A stretch of DNA of 64,000 bases from positions 1-64,000 of the forward strand of contig MNCI01035193.1 of NCBI GenBank assembly GCA_015680685.1. Direction: 5' to 3'. Below, in pieces: positions 45,636 to 56,171 of this stretch (positions are counted from its first letter, which is position 1; every line of letters starts with the position of its first letter). The translations under genes and the position numbers were made by a program. The DNA comes from Gnetum montanum. Taxonomy: Eukaryota > Streptophyta > Gnetopsida > Gnetales > Gnetaceae. The notes beneath the pieces are model-generated. The model searched no databases and had not been told where the DNA came from. It saw only the letters and a list, made by a program, of their open reading frames with translations.

Positions 45636-46200
45636 AAGTTACATTTCCATTCCTTTAAGATTACATTCTTTGTTTGCGTGCATAGTTACATCCTTGCTTT
45701 ACTATGCCCTTTACATTTCCTCTACACTGTTATCATTTCAGTTATATTCACACTTATATTTATAAACAGTTAAAACAACAAAAAAAAAAACAAAATCAAA
45801 TAAAAAAAAAAATCATTCGTGTTTACACTTGTGTTTATCAAAAGTTTGGACAAAAAAATTACGATTAATAGTTTATATTACAATCATAAGTAAAAATAGC
45901 TTGTAGTTTGCGTTACCTTGGAAAAGTGGCTTACGTAACTTAGGGGAGTAACTCACGCTTTGGAGGAAAATGCCTAAATGCAAAACTTTGGGCCTCAAAT
46001 GTGCCATTTTCTTCCAAAGTTGGCAACACGTGAATTTGACTAAGGATAGTTTATTTCAGACCCCTAAAATTTCAGCGTAAACAAGTGTAAAACGATGATC
46101 AAACAAGTGCCTTTTTGTTATACGTGAACAAGTGCATTTTACTGAAATTCCTGGTTATTCCCCCATTGAAATTTTTGGTCCACATCCGGCCAACTCTGTC

Positions 46201-46326
46201 CTTAGTCAAATTTGTTGTTGCTCAATGGCCTGATTTGACTAACACATGGCCCGCTGAAATTGCCTTAGTCAAATTTGTTGTTGCTCAATGGCCTGATTTG
46301 ACTAACACATGGCCCGCTGAAATTGC
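46201..46326 (+). repeat. Perfect 63-bp tandem duplication
   Basis: Units 46201-46263 and 46264-46326 look identical to the base. The repeat preserves an open frame (FVVAQWPDLTNTWPAEIA twice), but the frame has no known family. Identity implies a very recent event, or a replication slip in this copy. Confidence 0.92.
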
Positions 46327-47519
46327 CTGGAACCCATTTAAGCGTGTCTATCCTTCTTCCCCCAGTCTAACCCCAAGCATCCATCCGTCATCGTGATCAT
46401 AACTTATGACCCATGACGCTGACCCTGCTTTGTTTTTTCTATTTTCAGCAGAACTATAAAAGAAAAAGAGCACAAACCAGCAATGAAAAAATGAACACGC
46501 GTGAATGTGCAAGTCATCGCTGAACCTATGGCGCTCCTAAAGGCAGGTGTTATCCCTGGTAAGGCCTAATTTACTTCTGTCCCGAGCCTCCAATAATGTT
46601 TTGGCAGCGTATCGGAGAGGTGGCATGACGAGTGAATTTTCGGACCTGTGAAAAGTAAAAAGTGTGCCCGCTAATGCCCCCCAAAAATCATGAATTTATC
46701 CCCAATCCTAGTTGCCTTACGCTGTACGCTTACCTCTGCAAACCCTCACGCTTCTACAAAAACTGAAAAGTAACGGTGAGATAAAATCAACAAAGTGATT
46801 CACTTCATGTTTTTGCGAGGGCATGATTAGATGGACCAAATAATCCGTGGTCACTAAAATAAAAATAAAAGTAATTTCAAAATCTTTGCCACAAAGTGAC
46901 AAAGTTGGGGTTTTGTGGGGAGGTCCTGTTGGATTGGAGTAAATTGGATTAATTTCTTCCTGTGGGAACAGGGCTGTTACGCTGTTGACACTTAGTAACT
47001 CATCTTACACTATTATGTAAGTTAAAATCGTACAAGACTTTTTGGAAGTATTTTTGGAGACAATGCTGTTGGATGGTTTGCACTTGATGAGGACATAGTA
47101 ACTGTATCGGCGGCATGGGCAGTAATTTAACTGTAACTCGTTCATCTAGTATCGTGAGAACTTGTCTTGCTCAACGTTAGTGTATTTGATCATGATCGTT
47201 TAAGAAACAGTGTATTTTTCGCAGTAAATAATAGTTAACGTTCAAAGGTTAAAATACAAAATCTCGTAGGTCTAAGTTACGCTGATGGTGGTTGATAAAC
47301 CACCCATCTTGAGCACAGCTTACGCAGGTCCAATTATCGGGCTACAGGTTAATTCTAATTTTCTTTCACACGGTTAATACGTAATATGATGTCAAACATC
47401 ATTCCTTGGAGTAAGGCCATTTTTATGCTTATTATTGTACATAACTATTATCGTACTAGCCAGTATCGCAAATCAGTTATATCTAGCACTTAATAAAATA
47501 GCTATCGCAGCTACTCCAT

Positions 47520-48073
47520 ATGCAAACTGATCTTCACAATCATAATCATGGACGTAACCTGCTGATTTGGGATGATGACACCCGAGCTTTGATTTTTTCT
47601 TTGGAGCCTGTTGACCTCCATTGTGCTATGCATCAGGAAGTCTCAGATGCTTATCCTCGTAGACCTTATAGGCTCATTTCTGCAATTTTCCCCAGGAAAC
47701 AGTTCCGCGAATGCTTATTTTGCTGTATAGACTTCATGTTACTTGTGCAGAAGAGCCTAAGTATCTTTTGCGCAAGCGTGTTGACTTTGAATCTTGAGTG
47801 AGCCGTATCAGAGGGGCGTCAAGAACATCTATGCCTGCATTTTCAACTCAAGAGCATTCTTTTGGTTGTTCTTTTGAAGCTGTGTTAGAAATTCCGCCAA
47901 ACTTCACTCCTGTCTTTCTTGCTTCCGTTTTCCCTCACGGAAACTATCCACTTCAGCTTTTTGGAACCTTGTTTCTGTATCTCAGGCAGTTGAACAAGAT
48001 CTCTGTTTGTGAAAACCGTGACAATAAAACACGAGTAGATCCGCATGCCAGGATGTTATGGGAAATCTATTAG
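47520..48073 (+). other. ORF-like region in the E spacer, unrecognised
   Basis: Two adjoining open stretches, 47520-47801 and 47798-48073, overlap by one stop/start and differ in frame. The first has HEVSDAYPRR-like and FPRKQFRECLFC sequence; the second has IPPNFTPVFLASVFPHGNYP and a Leu-rich end. Composition is more balanced than the surroundings, as in a captured gene piece, but I recognise no family. It may be non-coding. Confidence 0.3.
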
Positions 48074-48769
48074 CACAAGCAGTGATTTGATGTTTGAATA
48101 CAAGATTTTGTATTTTAACCTTTGAATGTCAGCTTATAGGATAACCCATAAACACCGATAAAATTATAGTGGATCAAAAAGGCCGATTTTGGCTAAAGGC
48201 ATTATTCACTCTGCTCACACTGTAACAAGGATAGTTGCTCACGCTACCCTTGTCCAATTCACTCAGGCTGCAGTAGGAACCAATCACTCAGGCCCTGGCT
48301 TGGAGGTCGGTGACTTACACCATAGTCTGAAAGACTCTGGAATATGCTATATTTCAAACAGCCCTGCAACCAACGCTGAACAGCAATGCAATCCCTGTTA
48401 TTTCCCAACCAGAGCGTGACCAAAGATACCCAAAACAGGACAGTTCTTGCAACTCATGCTGCACCACGCAGCCAGTTAGTCACACTGCCAACACTAACTC
48501 ATGCTACTCCCTGTTAAACTCCTTTGGCACACTTGATTCAGTTTAGTTCACCTTATTTCCCTTCTCTTCTGTTTTACTTTTCTGTGCCTTTCACTTATTT
48601 ATTCTATTTTATTTATTACTCACTTTTGTTTCCATCCTTCATCAGGATAATTTTTTTTTTATTGATGAAGTAACAAAATAAAAATAAAAAAATCATGAAG
48701 ACCGAAAATCTATGAAACCATGAACATCATTACATTTTTATTTGCATGAAACGTGAATACAACGAATTG

Positions 48770-48830
48770 GCCCGGTACGGCCTTAAACTACAACACTATG
48801 GCCCGGTATGGCCTAAAACTGCCATTACAT
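48770..48830 (+). repeat. TTAAACT motif array 2 of E
   Basis: GGCCCGGTACGGCCTTAAACTA and GGCCCGGTATGGCCTAAAACTG, 34 bp apart, repeat the ATGGCCTTAAACTA form of array 1. It lies about 80 bp upstream of the RT frame. Confidence 0.65.
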
Positions 48831-48913
48831 ACCACATTTTTGTTAAAATAATCATGTAAAACTTAAGCCTTCCTCATCAAGAAAATGTTGTTTAAATTGG
48901 TAGGAACAAGCAT

Positions 48914-50200
48914 ATGGATAGCAAAAACCTCTTTTCAACGTTGTCTATCAATGGACCACATGAGGCCATTCAACGAGAAGTTAATCTAGAATCCATTGAT
49001 CTAGATTTATCATTAATTTATGACAATTTCATGGCGTCCACTCAAGGAACATCAGACTACCTAAGAGATATGACTAAAACTTTGGACTTAGAAGCCAACA
49101 ACATCACTGAGGATCCCCTCCTCGAAGTCCCCATCACCATGTCTAATGGCGAGGTTAAAACATTAAAACTAAGTACTCTACTAAATCCGCAAGTTGCCAA
49201 TGACATTACACAAGTGCTGAAAAATAATATCAAAACATTTGCTTGGTTGTATACTGATATGCCAAGGCTGGACCCTCACATCATCCAGGATAACATCATC
49301 CTCGATGAAAAACTTAGACCAGTAAAGCAAGAAACACGAAAGGTTAGGCTTGAGGTAGCGTTGGTAGTTCGTAATGAAATCACGAAGCTCTATCAGGCCG
49401 ATTTCATCCAGGGTGTTGATTATGCCGATTGGGTATCCAACATTCTTGTAGTCCTTAAGAAGAACGGTAGCATTCGCATATGTATTGATTTCCGTGACCT
49501 CAACGTAGCCACCATAAAAGATGACTTCCCACTACCTAGTATTGATCAACTCGTTGACTCAACCGCTGGGCATGCATTATTATCCTTTATGGATAGATTC
49601 TCGGGATACAACCAAATCAGTATCAACCCAGAACACCAACTCGGGACGACCTTCATGACACCTTGGGGTACGTTCTGTTATACAATGATGCCATTCGGTC
49701 TCAAAAATGTGGGTGCCACATATCAACGGGCAACGACATATATATTTAGTGATTACATGCTTGATTTGCTCAATGATTATGTAGACGACATCGCGGTCAA
49801 GTCCAAAACAACTGAAGAACATGCAAAGCATTTAGGTTTGATACTCAAACGTTGTCTCAAATATTATCTTAGGCTTAACCCAAAGAAATGCGTCTTCGGG
49901 GTTAAGACGAGAAAAATGCTTGGCTTCATAGTCTCTGAAACAGGAATATGAGTAGACCTTGATAAGGTTAAAGCAATAACTAGCATGCAACCACGTAGGA
50001 ACCTTACTGAATTACGTGGTCTGCAAGGTAGACTGCAATTCATCAGACGCTTTATTGCAAAACTAACAGATAAGCTAAAACCCATGTAGCACTTGCTACG
50101 AAAGAATGTCCATTTTCAATGGACTCAACAGTGCCAAGGAGCCTTTGAAAGCATAAAGATGGAATTGGCTCAACTGCCAATGGTTCATCCCCCCACAAAG
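48914..50200 (+). pseudogene. Element E reverse transcriptase, broken
   Basis: RT copies the element RNA into DNA. An open frame from 48914 to the TGA at 49949 has FAWLYTDMPRLDP ahead of the domain, then WVSNILVVLKKNGSIRICID, FRDLNVATIKDDFPLPSIDQ, FMDRFSGYNQISI, TPWGTFCYTMMPFGLKN and the catalytic DYVDDIAVKS near 49780, so the three Asp are kept. After the TGA (an Arg codon in relatives) the thumb continues: VDLDKVKAITSMQPRRNLTE and LRGLQGRLQFIRRFI. A TAG lies near 50086. Connection to gag-protease is lost because of the spacer. Confidence 0.9.
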
Positions 50201-50580
50201 TGATAAACCTTTTTTACATCTACCTCGCGACATCCGATACATCTATTGCATCCATGCTTTGCAAAAAATGAGAAGATGGAGCCAAGATCCCCGTTTACTA
50301 TTTAAGTCATGCCTTGGTTGTCCACAAACAATGATACAATGACATGGAGAGATCATGCTTCGCCCTTGTCTTTTTTTTGAAAAAGTGGCAGCATTACCTC
50401 TTCCGCAACCAAGTCAATATCATTTGCAAAGATAACGTGCTCTGAGCTATCACCAACAACATCTACGAATCAAGTAGGTTAGCTAGATGGAAGGCAATGA
50501 TTGCAGAGTTTGACCTACGTTATATTGCCCAATCCTCTACTAAGGGTCAAGCAATAGCCAATTAGTTGACCGCTTCACCG
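50200..50580 (+). pseudogene. Element E RNase H, broken
   Basis: The first RNase H follows RT and removes RNA from the hybrid. It is read in pieces: YLATSDTSIASMLCKK, then a stop, VYYLSHALVVHK, YNDMERSCFALVF and NIICKDNVL, then LARWKAMIAEFDLRYI and GQAIANQL. These are the usual landmarks in order. At least four stops or shifts break it. Confidence 0.75.
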
Positions 50581-50639
50581 ACATGAGACCAAGCAACGAT
50601 CAACCTTGAATTCCTTGATGAAGACATTAATAGCATAGA

Positions 50640-51348
50640 CGTAGTGCCCGATAATTACGATGCCATCTTGTACTTCGACGGAGCATCCACCTCCTGAGGG
50701 GGAAGTGCTGCAGCCATCATAACATATCCCTCGAAAGAAATTCACCCCTTTGCCTATTGACTAAACTTCCCTTGCACCAACAATGTGGTGGAGTACGAAG
50801 GTCTTCTTAAAAGTCTTATAGCGGCACTAACTTCAGGAATCACACGTCTTGTAGTTCGAGGTGAATCACAGTTGGTAATCAATCAAGTCACAGAGATCTA
50901 TGCATGTAAAGCTCTGCATTTGCAACCATACTGTGATCTGACTAAACACTTGCTAAAACAACTAATCAACGTAGACGTGCAACACATCCCTAGGAATGAA
51001 AATACTATCGCTGACGTGCTTGCCACACTAACCTTGAACATGACACCTGAGATGTTCCATGCATTGCCTAGTTTCATAAAAAATTGTGCCAAACCTATGA
51101 CCAATGCCCTCGATGAAATACCCATAGCATCCGTCAGCACTACGCAAGAAATAGAGTGGTACGACGACATAAAAGAGTACCTTCTACGAGGTGAACTGCC
51201 ACAACATCTGACAAGTGCTCAAAAGGATGTGGTGCGAAAACGCTTTAGGAAATATGCATTAATAGGAGACACCTTGTGTCACAAGTCCTATGAAGGCATC
51301 CTGTTGACTTGTGTCAATAGCATCGATGGCCAAACGATCATAGAATAG
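50640..51348 (+). pseudogene. Element E second (plant-type) RNase H and linker
   Basis: ILYFDGASTS, a stop, GGSAAAIITYPSKEIHPFAY, then CTNNVVEYEGLLKSLIAALT, SGITRLVVRGESQLVINQV and VQHIPRNENTIADVLATL have the layout of the extra RNase H acquired by plant Tat elements. The typical GDS reads GES here, and NNxAEYxAL reads NNVVEYEGL. The linker (51060-51348) leads to the integrase. The stretch from 50785 is open for 187 codons. Confidence 0.85.
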
Positions 51349-52397
51349 GTTCACGAAGGACTGTGCGGAGGGCATATAGCACCCAAAGCAATGGCAATGA
51401 AAATCAAACGTTTAGGCTATTACTGGCCACACATGGAGTATGATTGCTTCTCTAGGGGTCAGGAAATGCAACATTTGCCAAAGACATGGTAACCTAATAC
51501 ACATACCACCTAATGAGTTTCATACTGGGCAAATCACATGGCCATTCCAAAAATGGGGATTATACATCATTGGCCTGATAACACCACAATCTTCAACAGG
51601 ACATAGTTTCATCATCACTACGACCGAATACTTCACAAAATGGGTAGAATCTATTCCTCTTAGAAAAACCACGTCTAAACATGTCTGCAACTTCATATTA
51701 GAAAACATCGTAACCCGCTTTGGCATCCCAATGACCATAGTCACTGATAATGGGCCACAGTTTAGTAGTATGGATACTAAAAGCTTCTACAAAAGCCTAG
51801 GTATTAAACACTCATTTTCATCACCTTATTACCCGCAGAGCAATGGCCAAGCAGAATCTATGAATAAAACGATCATCATGGTGCTCAAGAAAATGCTGAA
51901 TCAAAGCAAGAGACAATGACACGAACAGTTAATCTATGCACTATGGGCATACCAAACAATGCATTGAACATCCACAGGTAAGACACCATATAGTCTGGTA
52001 TATGGATCTGAAGCTGTGTTACCTTTGGAGTTACAGGTTCCCTCGCTATGAATAATGCTCTCTAGCCTCCTCGATGAAAACCAGAACAACAAACTATGCA
52101 TCGCTGACCTTGACGCGGTGGAGGAAGAAAGGGTATGAACACTTGATCAAATTGAATGGTACCAGAGACAGTAATGATGACGTCATCAACATGATCCACA
52201 TAAGCGGCTGATCAAGGAAGGTGACCTAGTTCTCAAGGTAATCCACGAACACTCAGATAAATTCTCATCCAATTGGGAAGAACCTTACATAGCTACTAAA
52301 GCTTATGACAATGGGACATTCAAGCTCATCAACATGGACGGAAACGAATTGGCCAATCCTACGAATCACATGTACCTGAAACCATTCCACGTCTAAT
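51340..52397 (+). pseudogene. Element E integrase, broken
   Basis: Integrase inserts the DNA copy. The N-terminal zinc finger reads [14 protein letters not shown], then CNICQRHGN after a frameshift. The core (51530-51920) has WPFQKWGLYIIGLI, where the first catalytic Asp is Tyr; VTDNGPQFSS with the second Asp; and SNGQAESMNKTI with the Glu. TGA codons follow at 51917 and 51965. After AYQTM the family's TSTGKTPYSLVYGSEAVLP is readable, then a basic C-terminus ending NPTNHMYLKPFHV. The loss of the first Asp alone would make it inactive. Confidence 0.88.
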
Positions 52398-52404
52398 AAT
52401 CCCA

Positions 52405-52770
52405 AGGTATGTCACAGTCCTGGCATCAAGACCTAAAACTGATACCACAGAACGGTCCTGGCATCATGACCTAAAAATGATACCACAGAAAAGTCCTAGA
52501 GTTATGACTTAAAACTAGCACAACAGAACGTCCTGGCATCATGACGGTAAACCAACACCACAGAGCTCTGTCTGACATGACACTAAACTATCACTCTCAT
52601 CAGACAGAGTTCACTAAGACTATAAACTAGCTTGCCTCTCCATAGTCCGCCACGACTATAAACTAGCATGGCACCATCTGCTACGATGCTAAACTGGCAA
52701 CGTTCAATGGGTTATGACATAAAACTAATCCATGAGAGTCCACCAAGACTATAAACTGGCAACTTCTTCA
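52405..52770 (+). repeat. TTAAACT motif array 3 of E
   Basis: About ten units of 30-45 bp with ATGAC..TAAAACTGATACCAC or GACTATAAACTAGC, each with a short variable spacer (TCCTGGCATCA, CTCTCCATAGTCC). It begins 10-20 bp after the integrase end, as array 1 does after protease. Tandem repeats after pol are known in Tat elements, but this motif is unfamiliar. Confidence 0.75.
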
Positions 52771-53917
52771 CTGGCCTACCAATCTGTAGCTGAAATCAAA
52801 TGACATGTCATCATCAACCTGCTCAATGAATTCATCACATGGACTCTGACAATATTGCTACTGCTCAATCTTGTTTGCCTACGGTTGCACGTGGTGTTCC
52901 ATCCCATCAAGTTGCATCCATGTTAAAGTGTTAAGCTAACTCATTCACTTGTGGTTTTCTTGTCTTCTTGGAGTTTTGTTTGCAGGATGACACATGTGAG
53001 GCACTCATGCATAGATGCATTCCATCATGATGACATCACATTCTTCCTGACACCCCCAACCAGGTTAATCACTCTGTTCATAAGTACATTTCCCACTCCT
53101 GATATATTCCCCATTCCTCATCATGATCTCCCTACCCTACTCAGTTACAGTCCTTGGATCCAATATTCACCCCAAATTTCTTGATGCATTGTTGCACACT
53201 GTGATTCTCGAAGCAGTTGCAACACAAAACACAATGCATAGCACATGATGCAAATGCAAAGCGCATGAGCATGAGTACGGCACAAAAAAAAGCAAGCTTC
53301 TTCAAAGGGACCCAAAAAAGAAAAAAAAAGGAAAAACAAAAGAAAAAGAGAACAAAAAAAATGGGGGTCAAAGAACAAAATACACAGAAAAGATCTCCAT
53401 GACCCTATGGACATCATAGATCAAAGATCATTGGCTCTTCTCATACAAGCCCCAGGTGAGAAGACAGTTGTCTTGGGAAAACACTCATGCTGCTAATCAT
53501 CATGTTGCACATCATTGCGTGGCTTTGGCTATTTACAACGGGCCCCTTTAAACATAACATAAGGGTTCCATTTCTCCAAAGAACACACCTCTAGTATCTT
53601 GGTTCTAAGTTTGCTGAAAACTCGACTATTGACAAAAACCAATGACATAATTTGCTCATGCGAGAGCACTCATCTCCCACGATTCTGGCAAACACTTCCA
53701 ACCCTTGATCATCTTTTGATTTGCCCGCTCATAACCAATTCCCTTCTTTCCCTGAAACTACGCTTCCCTCAACCCGATGTACTCTTGAGCACGGTGCAGT
53801 AACATTTGGCCAGGGGCCAATGGACAATGCTTGGTACTTGGTCGTTCATGGTGTTTTGTACTTCTTTGTCGATGCCTCTTGGGTAGATTCCTCCAAATGT
53901 CAACAAAGAAGGGCCAA
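52771..53917 (+). promoter_or_regulatory. Element E 3' region with polypurine tract
   Basis: Non-coding, with a purine-rich A/G block at 53283-53385 (overlapping reading frames on both strands are artefacts of low complexity). AACAAAGAAGGGCCAA (53902-53917) directly precedes the 3' LTR and is the likely plus-strand primer. Confidence 0.65.
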
Positions 53918-55384
53918 TGAGACATCACAAAATTTTGGCCTAGCACTTTCAAACAAAGTTCAAGCTAAGCCATGCTATTGCCCAACATAAGTACAACATG
54001 ACCAAACTTGAGAGTCTCTAAAAGTGCAGGGAATGACATTCAATGGAGCAAGCAAAGTCCCCCTGGGACGCATCGGCAAAGCACTAGTTTTTGGCATCCA
54101 GAATCAAAGGTTTTAGGCTTAAAAAACTTGGTCTTCATTGGGTACACTTTGGTTACATTTTCTTACGTTGCACAGCATAAGGCTCAGCTTCACCAACTTT
54201 TAGAGCCTCGAAACTGAGCCAAAATAGGCCAAAATTGAGCATAAGGAGCCCCGTGACCTCCACTAATGGTTGCCCTAGGTTCCCAGCCCTCAGAATCCTG
54301 ATTTTGGGCTCAAAAATACACTATTTTCACTGCTCACACCTAGGTCACACCTAGCTCACGCCCAACTCACACTCATGCCCAGGTCATGCCCAACTCACGC
54401 TGACAGTGTGAGCCCAATGTGAGCTGCCAAAAGTGACCCAAAACATTTCAGACACACGTCAAAGACATGCTAGGGCAAGATCGACTCATGCTGATAGCCT
54501 TGATGAAGCAATAAACATCTCAAACAGCCATAGAACCACTCGAATCAAGGTCCTGTAGCAGTCAATCTGAGAGACAATCCAAGTTCAAGCAAGCCAGAGT
54601 CAAATTTTAAATTCATTGTTAATGTACATTGTAAGATTTGCAATTTTTGAATTTGCCAAGCTCTTACGCTGTGTCCATGAGTGTAAGCTAGCTTGCGTTG
54701 TAAGATAGGGTGCACTCAATTTAGAACATAATTGCCCATGTACACCTATCATGCGATTCATTTTCCTCGTATCTCGTAGCCACCGATCTCATTCTTTCCT
54801 ATGCCTAGAAAAAATAGATAAATACTCCGTTCATTGAAAAAAAGGGTTCATTTGGCAAAAATTTGAAGCAAGAAAAATAAGTAATCTAGAGCTTAGACAC
54901 ACGTGATTCTAGTGCCTGTAAACACCACGCATCGGGGCTTGACGTCTGACTTGCAATGCAACTACATTTTGACCGGTGCACATTTCATTGATTAATACAA
55001 CCTTGTTTATTATTTTTCCATCCATTATCCTATTCTAATTTATTTTTCTGCATTTTCCTTTCCATTGCATCTTCCTGCATACATTCTGTTTATGTTTACA
55101 TCCTCTGTTATGCTCACTACGCCCTGTTACATTCATTACGCCCTGTTACGTTCATTACGCTCAGTTATTTTCTCTGCTTTACGTTTGTGATGACAACCCT
55201 AGTGCAGGAAATAGCGTATGCTCAAGGAAGTCCTTGGTTGATCTACGTGCAGACCATCCAAGGCACTATATCTTCATTTTTTCCAGCATTTCCCTCGAGC
55301 GAAGGCAAGGTTGTCTGTATCTCTCCAGAGATCTTTCGGTGTTCGTTTCCTTCCAGCCTTACGTCGACAATTTCGGACAGTACA
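53918..55384 (+). repeat. Element E 3' LTR (1467 bp)
   Basis: It starts TGAGACATCACAAAATTTTGG and ends GGACAGTACA, followed by AAGGT. It aligns with 39513-40890 throughout. The two copies differ at scattered sites, mainly transitions, so the insertion is not recent. A duplicated CCCTGTTACGTTCATTACG block near 55120-55155 is single in the 5' LTR. Confidence 0.9.
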
Positions 55385-55389
55385 AAGGT

Positions 55390-56171
55390 CTCCATGTTTG
55401 ATTAAAATGCAAAGAAGGAAAAGTAGGATTCTGAGAACTAACCCTCCCTTCGGAAAATTGATGGTGATGGTTTAAGAATGTAACTTTCATCAAGAATTTT
55501 ACATTCAAAGAGAAACATGACATTGTTTTGTAGAGGAGTCACCATTCAACAGGTCATATGTCATTTCTGTTATGAAATTAACCAAATCTGTAAACACAAA
55601 TAGTTACCATGTCACTTGGACATTAGTTATCCTTAACCCTCTGTAGCTCTTTTTTTTTGTAATCAAAGTGTATGTTAAGAACTGTAGGCTTAATGGCACT
55701 ATTGGTTCTATTTATTGAATGCCTACCAACGTATGCATAGCATTTTAGGGATTACCACATGCTCATAGAAGAAAGAAATCTCTATAGTTTCTGCAAATGC
55801 TTAGCTTCACTCAGAGGGTTCTACTTTGTAAAATTGTTCTCTGAATACATCTGTTTCTTGAAAGGCAGCAACATGTTAAAAGAACTATCTTTCATTTGCT
55901 TCTCTTAATCATGCTTCTTTCTTTCTGTTTATCGTAACCTACTATTCTTTTTCCCTTTTTTAATGTTTGGGTATTGATTGTTTTGAATCTCATCAGTCAT
56001 CAACATAGTTTTCAATTCATTTTTAGATTGTTTATATTCATAATTTGATTTGTCATTGTTTTCAAGTTTTAGTTTCAGTGCATGAGTTGAGTAGTTCTCT
56101 TCATGTGGGAAATGTTGCTGTACTCAAGGTTTTTCAATTTATTTTTCACAATTGTAGCTAGCATTCATCAA
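55390..56171 (-). repeat. Right arm of the inverted repeat, piece 2
   Basis: Reverse complement of 37150-37925. It starts directly at the E TSD (GGTCTCCATGTTTGATTAAAATG against CATTTTAATTGAACATGGTGAC in the left arm) and ends at CATTCATCAACTTC. Confidence 0.87.

Larger units (their letters stand above)
45640..48769 (+). other. Spacer between protease and RT of element E
   Basis: About 3.1 kb between two TTAAACT arrays, where most gypsy elements run straight from protease into RT. It contains A-rich tracts (45775-45815), a perfect 63-bp duplication, an ORF-like region (47520-48073) and many TTACGCT and CTCACGCT words like those of the E LTR and leader, so it belongs to E and is not plainly a foreign insertion. 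In Ogre-type Tat elements an intron is known between these parts. A possible acceptor, TTAAATTGGTAG, lies at 48892-48903, ten bases before the RT-frame ATG. Confidence 0.6.
39513..55384 (+). mobile_element. Element E: 15.9-kb Tat-lineage Ty3/gypsy element
   Basis: Flanked by a perfect TSD, AAGGT at 39508-39512 and 55385-55389. The left arm's uninterrupted counterpart (reverse complement TATCAAAGTCACCATG) confirms the target site TATCAAGGTCTCCATG. Order: 1378-bp LTR, leader with a 36-bp minisatellite, gag, peptide repeat, protease, 3.4-kb spacer, RT, RNase H, second RNase H, integrase, 1.5-kb 3' region, polypurine tract, 1467-bp LTR. The second RNase H and the RT motif YVDDIAVKS place it in the plant Tat lineage, which includes Ogre and Retand. 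Multiple stops and changed catalytic residues show it is dead. Confidence 0.92.

Noticed and set aside
53141-53417. Minus-strand Phe/Leu/Cys-rich frames resembling membrane proteins
   Set aside because: They lie opposite an A/G-rich low-complexity block upstream of E's polypurine tract. The hydrophobicity comes from TTT/CTT codons only.
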